This document shows positions 14,801 through 26,264 of a stretch of 64,000 bases of DNA, one piece after another. The translations under genes and the position numbers were made by a program. The stretch lies in the NCBI RefSeq assembly GCF_025698545.1, contig NC_068575.1:60087980-60151979 (forward strand), written 5' to 3'. This DNA is from Gossypium raimondii (Eukaryota > Streptophyta > Magnoliopsida > Malvales > Malvaceae). The notes under the pieces are model-generated. The model did no database searches. It was not told the DNA's origin and saw only the letters and a program-made list of their open reading frames with translations. Each line of letters begins with the position of its first letter. Positions within the stretch are counted from its first letter, which is position 1.

Positions 14801-15106
14801 CCTTAAAAAATATACTAAGATGAAAATGAAGTTATACCGAAAATTGATAATATTTATATTTAGGGGTCAACCGTGGAATTAAGAAAATATCAAAAGTCAG
14901 AGTATGAGAGAGGCAAGGAAGAATATTAAAAAACGCAGAGATTTTCGAGAGGTTTTGCTTACTTTTCATCTCGTATTTCAGAAAGCACCACAAACTTTCC
15001 ATTTTCTTCGTATCCTCCCCTCGCTCAAAAACCAACTCTGCTTTCAATTTCTTTTATTTTTCAGATCCAATAACCACAAAACAAATCAAAACAACAACAA
15101 CAAAAA
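11869..15106. other. Divergent intergenic region between SCD2 and the phosphate carrier
   Basis: The two genes are head to head. The 12.26 kb side is GC-richer and likely holds the SCD2 5' UTR and promoter. A G-box core CACGTG sits at 12906-12911 within a short GC-richer block (about 12890-13030). About 13.0-14.4 kb is very AT-rich with no gene seen. A broken RNase H fragment lies at 14441-14634 and is listed separately. The last 200 bases before 15107 likely contain the carrier's 5' UTR; no clear TATA box was found. Confidence 0.5.
14441..14634 (-). pseudogene. RNase H-domain fragment of a LINE-type retroelement
   Basis: Minus-strand translation reads MLIQTDNLKAIETIQNS, then WIIEY, and after a shift of one reading frame PRKENIEVDKLTKIA. 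This matches the end of the RNase H fold seen in plant LINE polyproteins and RVT_3 proteins (a TDN-like block, then a P-R-x-x-N-x-x-x-D-x-L-A-type block). About 65 codons survive, with at least one frameshift and no start or reverse transcriptase nearby. It is a dead relic. The family call rests on motif recognition only. Confidence 0.5.
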
Positions 15107-17254
15107 ATGGCAATCTCTGATAACTGCCGCCAGTCTCTCATTCCTAGCTTCCTCTATTCCACAACTACATCACCCCTTGGTTTCGACACGTCTTCGATTA
15201 ACGCCAATCATCATCACCATCACCATGTGCTGCGTCGATCACCGTCCGTTTCGCCATCGCCATCGCCATCGACGAATTACTTGGGTGTCGGTGATGCAGG
15301 GATTACTTCGGGTAGGATTTTGATACCTGCACCGAAGGAGAAGATCGAGATGCACTCGCCCGCTTTTTACGGTGCGTGTACGATGGGTGGGATATTAAGT
15401 TGTGGCCTTACTCACACTGCTGTTACGCCTCTTGATCTTGTCAAGTGTAATATGCAGGTATTCTTTCTTCGTTCATCCGATCATTTTCTTGATTATTCCG
15501 ATATTTTATTTTATATGATGGAATTTATGATGTTACTCCTAAATTTCTATTTGATGATCCAAAGAAATGATAGATTAAACAACGTTGTTTGGGTTTTCTT
15601 TCCTTTACGTTTGTTGGAATTTGATGTGTATTTGATTTGGTCTTTGATTCTGAAATTTAGTGGTTAATATGCATTGCACAAGATTTTACTGTTTCACTAT
15701 TATCATTGCATTGCCTTCGATTACTAAAAACATATATTCAAATTTTCTTTGAATTTTAGATTTCAGGGTCAGTTTGAATAGATAGACAGTGAAATTAATT
15801 TCTCTGAGATTTAAAACAGTATTGGCAATAAAATGTGATTTGGGTACTACAACTTCGTTTTTGTTTAAATTAATTTTTAAATCGACGAAATGGTTGCTCG
15901 TCCCTTGATGCTTCCAATGACGTATGCGAAAATGCAATTATTTTTAACGTTTTTTCACCTACATCATTCATAATGAGTAGCTTCATGGTTTTAAATTTAA
16001 TTGTTCATACCAAAGAAAAAAGGAATGCTAATATGAATGCTTCTGAAATCTCAGATCGACCCAGTAAAATACAAGAGCATCTCATCTGGGTTTGGAATCT
16101 TGCTGAAGGAGCAAGGTATTAAAGGTTTATCCAAGGGTTGGGTGCCTACTCTGCTCGGTTACAGTGCCCAGGGCGCTTGTAAATTTGGCTTCTATGAGTT
16201 CTTCAAGAAGTACTATTCAGACCTTGCGGGTCCTGAATATGCATCAAAGTATAAGACCCTGATTTTTCTTGCTGGTTCAGCATCAGCTGAAGTGATTGCT
16301 GATGTTGCTCTCTGCCCTATGGAGGCTGTCAAAGTCCGTGTGCAAACTCAGCCGGGATTTGCCCGAGGTTTATCAGATGGATTACCAAAGTTTTTGAAGG
16401 CTGAAGGCTTTGGCGGGTATCATAAACTTTAAATAAATTTATGGTTCAAGTAGTGGATTTATGTTTTGCATGAAATGCTGATACTATGTTCTTACAATGT
16501 TTGTAGGTTGTTCAAAGGACTCGTTCCTCTCTGGGGACGACAGATTCCATGTAAGCCAAACATTTAGCAATTTATAACTGTTAACCACTGTGTTTAAGTG
16601 TCTTTCCTTGGGGTTGTGAGAAGTTTAGAATCTGTAGTGACGAAGTAAATTGCTATATGTGCAGATACGATGATGAAATTTGCATCTTTTGAAACAATTG
16701 TAGAGCTACTCTACAAGCATGCCATTCCAACCCCGAAAGATAAGTGCAGTAAATCATTGCAACTTGCGGTGAGCTTTGCTGGTGGATACATAGCTGGTGT
16801 TTTCTGTGCTATTGTGTCACATCCTGCTGACAACCTAGTCTCTTTTCTCAACAATGCCAAGGGAGCAACAGTCGGTGATGTACGTAAAAACCTTATATTG
16901 TTTCAATATCATTGATATATATGTCACTTTTGACATGATCACCCTGATCTTTTGCACTTCTTTTATCTGTTGCAGGCGGTGAAGAAGATGGGATTGTTGG
17001 GTCTTTGCACCCGTGGACTTCCCCTTCGTATTGTCATGATTGGAACCCTTACTGGTGCACAATGGGGAATCTATGATGCTTTTAAAGTTTTTGTTGGGCT
17101 GTGAGTTTTTTCTGATATAGAATTTTAAATCCTAATATCCAAGAAATTTCAATCATATCCAATGACTTAAATCTGGTTTTCCCACTCCTGCAGGCCAACC
17201 ACTGGCGGTGGTGCTCCCACTCCTGCACCTGCAAAGGCAGGAAAAAGTATGTAG
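15107..17254 (+). CDS. MPT3: Mitochondrial phosphate carrier (PHT3/MPT3 type), 6 exons
   Basis: Exons 15107-15457, 16055-16416, 16507-16550, 16665-16879, 16976-17100 and 17194-17254 join into 1158 nt, 385 residues. The protein is an inner-membrane carrier that imports phosphate into the matrix for ATP synthesis. Three mitochondrial-carrier repeats are visible with signature prolines: PLDLVK (108-113), CPMEAVK (P205 to K210) and HPADNLVS (around P306; Lys replaced by Ser, as I recall is usual for the third repeat of this family). [17 protein letters not shown] is typical of phosphate carriers. The first 75 residues are a Ser/Thr-rich presequence with six histidines (35-40). The ATG at 15107 is preceded by an A-rich leader. 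All splice sites are GT-AG and frames close exactly. Arabidopsis MPT3 and MPT2 cannot be told apart with certainty here. Confidence 0.94.
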
Positions 17255-19020
17255 TTCGTGGAGAACGCAATGCTACTTTAGTTAATTCATGTATGAATTT
17301 TATAAAGGGGATTCCCCTTGTTGAGAGCAATAATAGGGTTGATGTCCACCAATGGCGATTTTTTAGTGTACGGATTTCGTTCTTTGTTCTTATTTGTAGG
17401 TACCCATTCAAGCTGTAACCAAACGATGATTGAAACTTTTGTTTCAAAGAAACATAGGTTTGGGTTAAGTTTAATGCAGAATTCTTCTCAAAAGATTATA
17501 TACTCTTGGCTTTTTGTATACAAAGGAAGCATAGAGGTCGAAAAATGAATTGCAAGATTAATCTTTTTGTCTATATTTAAAATGTGCTTTTTATAAATCA
17601 ATTGATTTAATATTGCTAAGCTAAGGCCTTCAACCCTAGCCAACGGTGAAAGGGTTTAAGAAGGCCCTAGTTGGACTATTGCTTGAACCTAGATAAATGG
17701 GTTCTGGGTCTGGTCAAGCCGAAATTGATCCATGTTCTTTTTCTTTTTCTTTTTCAAGCCTACGATCTGTTTTTTAAAGTATATTTTTCCCCATCAAGGA
17801 TTGGGTTAGTAATTTACTTAACTTTTTCTAATAGATTTTAAAGCCTCCTTTCCCTTGCTCATTGCTCATTTGACCGCTGCAAGATATGAATTAGGAATTG
17901 GGTGGATTGTAATTGAACACGTGGTAAAACAATTTGAACCATATAAGACAGACGTAACATAAATAAATATATGAATACAGCATCTCAAAATTAATACAAA
18001 TATACATATTATTGTAACACGTAATAAAATCAATTCAAAATAATATGTAAGTAATTTATTTAGCTAAATAACGATTAAAGTTATTACAGGCACGTAAATA
18101 ACAATTCAAACGTTCTCATCTTCAATCTCCTCCTCGATATTATATAGAAGCTCTTGTATTTAAACTAACTCGAGAAAAACCAAACCCAAGAGCTTTTACT
18201 CATGGACAATTGCTTCCCGGTTCTAGGTTTGATTGTAAAAATAAAGGCGAACATGTACTAGCAAGTACAGCGAGATAATAACGCAGGGGTAGAATTGGCA
18301 AAGGAGGTGCTCATCATTTAGGGTTTGTTTTCTTTCAGCTGTCATGTTTATGTTACGGCTGACAGAATTTACGACGCAAAATACAACTTTTCTTTGAAAA
18401 CCATAAAAAAAAAGAAAAAAAGAAAGAGAGACACTTCTGATAATCATAATATTGTAGCTTAGCTTTGATAGCGATTAGTTTCAAAAGAGGTAGAATCCTT
18501 TAGTCTAACTAATGCTTAAACTGTTTATAACTATGAGGTTATTCGTTATGAATGGAATGTCAACGAAATTAAAATTTATTTAATTAGTAAACATTTTACA
18601 TATATATATGTGTCAAATCATTTTAATTAATTACTGTGAATTTTAGATCAAAATTTATATACTACATCAATTTTTATTTGGAGTAATAGATAAAATTTTT
18701 ATCTACGTTTTAAACCTTATCATTCTCTTTTCTTCCCACGTCATTATCATGATAAAAAAATCTATATAACTTTTCCTTTATTTTTCTACCAAAGAAACGG
18801 TGGTTTCTTAGTTTTGTAGGATGCAAAATAACCAAATTAATGGATGATTTTTGCTATACCAAACATTCTTTTTCATCTTTAATGTGCATTTTATTATACT
18901 AAACGTTTTGACTTTTAAGAAGTCTGAAAAGAAGTCAAACCAAATAGAAAATTTGTTGTTGCAATGGATAAATTTCAATACAAATACTTTGCTTTAATAT
19001 TTATTATATCCTTACCCAAT
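17255..19020. other. Intergenic region downstream of the phosphate carrier
   Basis: The first 300 bases probably contain the 3' UTR. An imperfect foldback lies near 17623-17676 (GGCCTTCAACCCT against AGGGTTTAAGAAGGCC). The rest is AT-rich and shows no gene or transposon end. Confidence 0.45.
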
Positions 19021-19024
19021 TTGG

Positions 19025-19537
19025 ACACGTGGCATTACGATAAATTATTTGAGAAGCATTCACAGATTGTCTGATTAACCACCCATTGATTAGAGGATCT
19101 TCCATTAGGCTACCTGCTTTTTAGAGGGAACATACTCACCACCTAAAGGAACCATTAACGGACAATTGATGCACAACAACCTCATTATATCTCAATAGAG
19201 GGAATGCCAAATCAATACCACACTTGAAGGCAACCAATTTGCAATTTGGCCGACCACACGAGCAGGCGACCCGCCCATATTGTCGAAAACTTGGCACTAC
19301 CAAACAAGGTCCCTCCCCTTTAAATATCCTATTTAACAACCTTCAGCACTCAGTGTACCTTACCTTTCCAACTTCCATCACCTTATTCTCCTCTTACTCC
19401 TCCTCTTTCGTCTATATAAGTGAACCAACCTCTTTGTCACCATCTCTATTTCCTCCTTATTGACCACTGTCAACAATATTTCCAAACAAATTTAAAAAAG
19501 ATCGATCCAACTTGTTTATCCAAACTAGGGCTAATTA
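19025..19537 (+). promoter_or_regulatory. Promoter-like block with possible non-coding first exon
   Basis: A CACGTG element at about 19026, then CT-rich patches at 19360-19412, a TATA-type box TATATAAG at 19413-19420 and further CT-rich sequence form the usual order of a plant core promoter. No long open frame follows. At 19537 the sequence AATTAT|GTAAGC is a good splice donor, so a short non-coding exon (roughly 19445-19537) is possible. This may be the promoter of a non-coding transcript or of a lost gene. No transcript evidence is available. Confidence 0.35.
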
Positions 19538-19876
19538 TGTAAGCACGATTTAACCGATTCATGTATGGACGCATGCTGTTGCTATACACGTCCGACAAAA
19601 TTTGAAGTACATTTTTTTCTTAATGTTCTAATGGAAAACCAAACTTCGAAGGGATACACTAATGTTATGTCTAAATCCAGAATGGGGTCCAAAGCTATGA
19701 GTTTTCCTTCAAAGAAAAAACGGAAATTGAGAAATTTCAGCTTTTTGTGTATAAAACGCGTTTTGATGAAAAAGACGTACACTTTGTCTGTGTATTGCAT
19801 GCAGATTACTGTGTGAAAAGTATTTTTCTCTTTAAACCTTTTACTTTCACTTGATGTTTGTAATTCGCTGTTAACG

Positions 19877-20495
19877 TCCCCAGCCTCATTAAAGCCACTT
19901 TGTTTGTTTCCTGGGAAATCTTTATGAAGCATTTTGTTTTTCATTTCGACGAAAATTGAAAACAACTTTGTTTTATTTTCTCGAGAAAATCTTTCCGTTT
20001 TGAAGTTGTATTTGTTATATATAGGCGTTCACTAGCTCATTAAAACAACTTTGTTCGTTTCCTGGAAATTTTTGAAAGGCATTTTTATTTTTCCTGTTCT
20101 ACTTGTATTGACTATTAAAGTTTAGGAAATCAAACCAAGTAAATTTATTTGAATTAAAATGAATATTTAATACTACTTAAATCCATGAGACATATTTTTA
20201 AATGAAAATTTACTATATTTAAATTTCTTTTAAAAGCTCTCACCCTAACTAAAATATCACAAATTTTTTAACTAACATATTAAGTACATAAACTCATAAA
20301 TTTCTTAAAAAATGCTTTTGTTTAGACTATAGATATATCGAGAAACTACGCAAAAGACCAGCTTGATCTAACAATGGATGAAGTTTAATCTATATTTTCG
20401 AATGGATTGGTATTTTACTCGTCCTATATACTATAGGGGTCCCCGGAAGTCATTAAAGCAGCTTTGTTTGTTTCCGGGAAATCTTTCTGAAGCAA
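19877..20495. repeat. Degenerate tandem repeat with hairpin-forming units
   Basis: A unit of the form CATTAAAGC-(A/C)-ACTTTGTTTGTTTCC followed by GGGAAATCTTT-TGAAGC occurs at about 19881-19930 and 20437-20493, with weaker copies at about 19951-20004 and 20036-20082. The first and last copies can each form a small stem, closed by CCCAG/CTGGG in one and CCCGGAA/TTCCGGG in the other. The weak copy at 19951 contains the palindrome ATTTTCTCGAGAAAAT. No known family was recognised. Confidence 0.5.
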
Positions 20496-20659
20496 TATAT
20501 TCTTTGCAGCAAAATAAAAGCAAACATGCATGGCAGCAATCTACATATACGTGCTTTATATATCAAATCAAATTGCTTTCCACAACCGTCCCAAATCACC
20601 CAATGAACAAATTTGTTTGTTTCCCTAGATTTTTTATTTTTAAAAAAAATTAAGAGATC

Positions 20660-21479
20660 ATTTTCCGCTGGAATATATATATATATATAGGGCAGGGAAG
20701 CAAGCTTTGCTATATCTTTATCTTTTACGTAATTAAGATCACTCAAAGATCAACTTGCGATTCTTTGTAAATTGGGAAAATAAAAAATATGTCACGTCAA
20801 ACTAGTTCATTGCTTGCTAGCTGTGTTAGCCAAGAAAAAGAAAAGGTACGTAATTAAAGACAATAAAACTTTGTAATGTATGAAACAGACAAACCACGTC
20901 TCGTTTCTCTTAATTCAATATGGTTTAGTGTGTGTGTGTGTATGTTTTGGTTTGGATTGAAAATTCGACGATGTTAAGTACACACACTGTCACGTCGAGC
21001 TGCTAGTGTTTTGATGGTCTCCACATATATTTTATGATGCTGATATTGTAGGACAAACAAAAGAGAATTTCTCTTTTACTAAGTGCGCTTATGTTATCTG
21101 TCTCGGCTGTAATATCGTTGCATGGAGTTGAAAGAAGCAGCGTATTATAGGTGGGTCAAAGCCTGAACACTGAGCAGTTGCTATCTCTGTTCTCGAGATT
21201 TGTTTGGGTGCGCTCCATCTCTTGTTTACTGCGACACAATTGTACTCTAACTCTATGTTTGGTTCTCCCGTCAAGCACCTGCTGCCCCTCTCGTTTGGTA
21301 TAATTGAAAACAATAATTGTTTGAACAAGAACCAAAAAAAAATCTGAAAATAAAAAAGAAAAGGTAAGAATTTGAACAATAAATTTTTAGATAATGCATT
21401 TAGAAAATGAGTTGTTGATTTTGTTCAAATTTATTTTTTGTGTAGAATGTGTCTTGCATTTTTGGATCAAATTAGAGTC
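20660..21479. other. Non-coding stretch with (AT)n and (GT)n runs
   Basis: An (AT)n run at about 20675-20689 and a (TG)n run at about 20928-20942. A somewhat GC-richer segment at 21110-21300 has no recognisable protein or RNA motif. Confidence 0.4.
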
Positions 21480-21937
21480 AAAGTAGGGATGGCGTCGCGA
21501 TGAGGAATCACGTGACGTCGCAACGAAGTGACAAATTCTAACTTAAAGCAGCCACATAATTAGATTCTCAGTAGGGTTACTTTTCCCAGTTAAACTCTGA
21601 TTATACCAGAGATATTTTGTATGATTAAAACTTTAATCTTAACCCGCCTTAGTAACACTGAATAAATATATTCATAACATCAGATTTGAGGAAGATCAAG
21701 AGAGAGTTTTCAGAGAACTTTTAAACGAATTTTGTATAGCGAGAGAGCTTTTTAGGGTTAGGGTTTATTTTGAATTTCTCTATCTTGTATTCTATGATTA
21801 TTTGCTCGTTACTGAAGTTTTTCTTTGCTCGTGATTTTTTATCCTCTTGATTGGAAGAGTTTTTTCATGTAAATTTGTGCGTCCAATTTTCTCTATTTCT
21901 TCTTTCTCATTATTTATACAAGCGAATCCCCAACATT
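21480..21937 (+). mobile_element. Copia-like LTR remnant
   Basis: The segment ends with GATTTTTTATCCTCTTGATT then GAAGAGTTTTTTCATGTAAA and CCCAACA. I recognise this as the usual end of R-U5 in plant Copia LTRs. AGAGAGAGTTTT and GGGTTAGGGTTTATTTT upstream look like the transcript start. A related copy lies at about 50.4-50.85 kb. No primer-binding site or coding domain follows, so it is a solo or truncated LTR. The left end and target duplication could not be fixed. Confidence 0.45.
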
Positions 21938-22070
21938 TATATAATCAGATATTTTTGTTTAAATCTTTAAAAATATTGAAAGGATTTTCCGATTTAAAGC
22001 ATAATCTAAACTCATGAACAATTTTAACATTTCTAATTGATAGAGTTTCGAAAAGAGGAATTCCCACATA

Positions 22071-22613
22071 TAGGGGTGAGCAAAATCCAATTCGATTCGA
22101 AAAACTCGATAAAAAATCCAAATTTCGAATTAAATAGTTCGAGTTATTGAAGTTAATAAAGTTATTCGGATCAACTCGAATAAAAAATGAAGTTTTTCAG
22201 TTCAACTCGAATATGAATTACACAATTCAAGTGATCCAGAAATCCGAATAAGAAAAGACAAAACTACATTGTTTTGATAGATGTTTACTTTTTAAAAAGT
22301 TAAACGTCAAAACCATTAAGTTAAAAGACAAAATTACGTCGTTTTGGTAAATGTTTACCCATTAAGTTAAAAGGTAAAACCAAATAATCTTATACTTTAT
22401 CTACTAGTTAAATAATTGGTCCATGTAAATGCAACACTGAGTATAAATAATAGGATTCGTTAACTCGACTTGACTCAAAATTTTTTGACTCGATTCGATT
22501 TAATTCAAAAAAAAATCAAGTTGAGTTCGGTTGCTAAAATAAGATTCTTCAACTCAACTAATTCAAAAAATTTTGACTCGATTTGACTCGACTCGATCGA
22601 ATACTCACCCCTA
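22071..22613. mobile_element. MITE-like element with TAGGGGTGAG terminal inverted repeats
   Basis: The element begins TAGGGGTGAGCAAAAT and ends ACTCACCCCTA, giving perfect 10-bp inverted termini. The subterminal parts are rich in the words ACTCGA, TTCGA and GACTCGAT on both sides. Length is 543 bp with no open frame. Flanking ACATA and ACGTA may be a decayed target duplication, but this is not firm. A poorer relative may lie at 47.2-47.7 kb. Confidence 0.6.
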
Positions 22614-22904
22614 CTACGTATTAAAATGAGTAAATGCTTGTTTGACATTACCATTATGTAATTGAAGAATTAATGCATAGTAAATTAAAATCACATATGC
22701 TAATAGCTTAAGAGAGTAAGTAGTTAAGGTGGTTTATTTACATTTTAAAAATTAAAACTCAACCTATATTATTTTTATAAATGGGATAAAATATATTAGT
22801 AGTCATCCAATTATTAGTTTTTTTGTCATCTAAATATGAAAAGTTATAAAATAGTCACTCAATTATTCGATTTTGTCTTTTTTTGTATCTACAGAGACTA
22901 TGAT

Positions 22905-23310
22905 AACTTTTAAAATGGTATAATAACAACTTTAACCCTCAACATTTATAAATTATATCAATTTAGTCTTGATTTTAAAAAATTAATCATTAACATTTAA
23001 ACATTGTGTAATTTGTTGTTGTTTTATTAAATTCCACTCTTCTTTGTGCCATATTGGGTTAATTTTGAAAGAATAAGAAAAAGATAAAATTATTATCTTG
23101 GGTTATTGGGTATTTACATTTTTTGTTATTTTTAATCAAATTTAACTAATAATTTTTTAAAACTTTTTAAGTGAAAGAGTCACAAAGAAAAGCAATGTAA
23201 ACATTAAAGGTTAAATTTTTATATTCAAGACTAAATTAACAGAATATATAAATATTAAAATTAATATTAATACTACTATTCTACCATTTTATAAAATCAC
23301 CATAACCATC
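22905..23310. mobile_element. Foldback (MITE-like) element
   Basis: The left part (AAAATGGTATAATA, then ATATCAATTTAGTCTTGA) is the imperfect inverted copy of the right part (TTCAAGACTAAATTAACAG, then ATTCTACCATTTTAT). The two arms enclose a non-coding core. Boundaries are approximate. Confidence 0.45.
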
Positions 23311-24031
23311 CAAATTTGAATCCAAATATGTGTAAATTAAAATTTTCTTGGTTGTAAAAATAAAATAAAGTCTGACCTACAACAATAACTACATAAACTA
23401 AATTAAACTTGGGTTACGTTATGAGTTTTTAAAAAGAAGCATGTAATGGTAAGATGCATTGCGGTTTTAAAAGAAGGTTTAAGTTTGAATATTAGAGGCA
23501 ACATTATTGGTTTCGACAACCAAAAATCTTAAACAATAACCGGAAATAAAGTATTTATAAAAAGAGAAAAAGCAATCAATTCCATATGATTACTTTAGCA
23601 CCAACTCTGTCTCCTCCATTTGTCTTCATTTCCATATAATTCAGGGGATTTTACGTGTCTGGTTAAAGCTTTCATCTCCACATTTTGATCTCCCATACAA
23701 ATCATACTTATCCATATTTAATGTTTTATCTTCTTTCACGAATGACAACTGGACTATACCAAATTGCAACTTGCTTATTCATCCTTCTTGTTTCCTTAAT
23801 ATTATAAACTACAAATTAGTGTGTCATATCCCCATCTCATCATTTGTTGTTGTCAGTTTAGTCCCACAAATAATTTTTCTGTACCAAAAAATATCTTTCC
23901 CTCATTTACTCATATGTTTTCTCATTTTCATATTGAAAAACATAATACTTTTGAATAGGATATAACATAAAAATAAAATGATATAATTATATATAAAATT
24001 GTACACCCACAATTAAATGAAAAACTTGTTA
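23311..24031. other. AT-rich non-coding stretch
   Basis: No gene, RNA or repeat end was recognised. The short open frame near 23771-23965 is low-complexity and hydrophobic by base composition only. Confidence 0.4.
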
Positions 24032-24536
24032 AAATTTAAGGTAAATTATATTATTAGTAGTTAAATTATGGGTAAGTTTTTGTTTTGGTCACTTAACTAA
24101 AAAAGTTACAATTTGATCATTAAACTAAAAAAGAATTTCATTTAAGTTACTAAACTGTTAAAACCAATGTTATATGACTTTTTTCTATCCGCACTGCCTA
24201 CACCAATCGATAGCTCTCTTTCCGCTTATCTTTTACATTTCAGTTTTCATTTTCAATGAAGCAGCTTTGGACGTCATGAATTTGCAAACCAAAATTTAAA
24301 TAAATTTTTTCTCTGATCTAGCACACTGTCCGTCAGATCGACATGGATTTAATGTATGTTCTTCTACTTGTTGATGGGTACTAATCCACTGTACCAATTG
24401 TTGCTTGGAACTAGCTGGTAGAACTTTTTTTTAATTAGCAGTCCAGTGACTTGAATATAAACTTTTAAACAGTTTGGTGACTTTGACCAAACTTACCCAT
24501 AATTTATTGACTAATGGTGTAATTTACCCTAAATTT
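24032..24536. mobile_element. MITE with long terminal inverted repeats
   Basis: About 48 bases at each end pair with few mismatches: left AAGGTAAATTATATTATTAG and on to AAATTATGGGTAAGTTT; right AAACTTACCCATAATTTATT and on to GTAATTTACCCT. The hexamer AAATTT occurs directly outside both ends (24032-24037 and 24531-24536) and may be the target duplication, although its AT composition weakens this. There is no open frame. Confidence 0.65.
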
Positions 24537-24605
24537 AACATTAATATAATAAATTATCATGTCTTAATATGTCTAAAATATCATATTATTTTATTTTAAT
24601 AAACA

Positions 24606-24976
24606 AATAAACCACTATTTAATCCCTAAACTTGATAACTCTTTCTAACTTAGTCCCTAATTTTTTTTTGTCCAAATAAGTCTTGAGACTTGGTAACTTC
24701 TCCCCCATTAGTCTTAGAACTTGACAATTTTCTCAATTTTGGCCCGTATGATGACGTATTACTCTAATATTATGTCGCACTACATCATCGTATACAAATT
24801 ATAATTTTTTCTATGAAAAGCTAATTGATAAATAGAAGAATCTAAGAGCGGCAGATTATCGCGAAGACCAAAATTGAAAAAAAAACCCACCAAGTTTAGG
24901 AATTAATATAGACAAAAAAAAAGGGGACTAAATTAAGAAAAAGTGTTAAATTTAAGGATTAAATGTTGAGTTATCC
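24606..24976. mobile_element. Second MITE-like foldback (TTTAATCC...TTTAGTCCC type)
   Basis: Left arm TTTAATCCCTAAACTTGATA and ACTTAGTCCCTAA; right arm GGGGACTAAATTAAGAAAAA and AATTTAAGGATTAAATGTTG. The arms are imperfect inverted copies about 60 bases long around a core with no open frame. It lies only 70 bases from the previous MITE. Confidence 0.5.
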
Positions 24977-26060
24977 ATTAAGAAAAAAAACGATGGGCTA
25001 GATATGAAAAGTCGGGCTTGAGCTATCAGGGTTAGATTTTGGGCTTAGTGGATAGTTTTGGGTCAGAGTGAGGGTGGCGGTGATCCTTAGATATTACAAT
25101 ACGTCCTTTCAACCGTCAATCCCATCCCATCCAATTCTGTTCTGTTGTTTTAAAAAAAGATTGGGACTGACAATGACTGTTTTTTGTCTGAAAGTATACA
25201 CTCTCAGCCGCTTTTATGTAACAACATGCATTTACTGTTGTTCTTAACTTCTTATAATAAAAATTATTAACAAATGAAAAAACCCAACCCAACCCACCCA
25301 TTTCTTCTTTGTTTTTGGTTGATTACTCAAACAGTATAAATATTTAATTTCTCTGAACAAAGGGTGTGCCAAATCACTGCCGTGAACATCATTATATGGC
25401 AGGAAAAGTATAGGTATAGTATGTCTGGGAAACTGAACCACTGACACCTTCAACTGTTATAATTCACTACTATTTTAGAAACTCAATTTTTTTAAATAAT
25501 TATATCTTATATCTTTTGATATTGAATAATTACATATTTTTTTTACTTAGATTGAATAAATTAAAAATCAAGATATTAATCTTAAGAAAGACATTAAATA
25601 GGTTGACCTAAGATTAATAATAGAATTATATTTTGACTCCTTCAAAATATGATAAAATCCGATTTAATTTTTTAAAATTTATAAAGCATTGACTGTTAAG
25701 ATGATAAAATTATAATTTAATTTTGACTACCTCCAGAATAAATTGAATTAGAGGATTGAATTTTTAATATATTTTTATAATTTATTTAATTGAAACAAAT
25801 AAACCAGTTTACAAATTTGACCCTCAAAATCTTGTTTGCAGCTTGGTGGAAGAGCATGAGAGAGGATAGGTTGTTAATATTAAGTCATGTCTGTAAAGCA
25901 GATTTCTATCTGCTGAGTCATGTCTCACATTATTAATTGTGATTTGGGAAAGAAAAGAAAGGTCAAATCTAGAATTAGAAAATTAAAATAAGAAATTATA
26001 AAATATCCACTTTCTTTTATTGGTGGAGACGTGAGAGATAGATAAGATAAGAGTGAAATA
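24977..26060. other. Distal upstream region of the bHLH gene
   Basis: AT-rich with no coding similarity found. It may hold distal regulatory DNA for the bHLH gene, but no specific site is supported. Confidence 0.35.
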
Positions 26061-26095
26061 TAGAAGTTTTGCATGGGAAAGAGTTACCATACAAT

Positions 26096-26138
26096 CTCTT
26101 TCTCTCTCTCTCTCTCTCCCTCCTGACGTTTATATAAA
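26096..26138 (+). promoter_or_regulatory. (CT)n tract and TATA box of the bHLH gene
   Basis: A CTCTCTCT run (about 26097-26118) is followed by TATATAAA at 26131-26138, about 127 bases before the start codon. Transcription would begin near 26163. CT-rich tracts near the TATA box are common in plant core promoters. Confidence 0.7.
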
Positions 26139-26264
26139 CCTTGGAAATGGGCATCTTTGTTTTTCATACACGCTTTAATTTTCTTGACTGCCTCCAAACG
26201 CGCTCACTTCAACTCTCTTGAAAAAGAAAAATAGTAGTTTGAATTCTTTTGTTTTTCTTCTCTA

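Noticed and set aside
19582-19965. 127-codon minus frame in the hairpin repeat zone
   Set aside because: Phe/Lys-rich product driven by AT-rich DNA, without start context or domain.
21089-21379. 96-codon minus frame
   Set aside because: Begins with a Phe-rich run from T tracts; the rest has no recognised family and no splice support.
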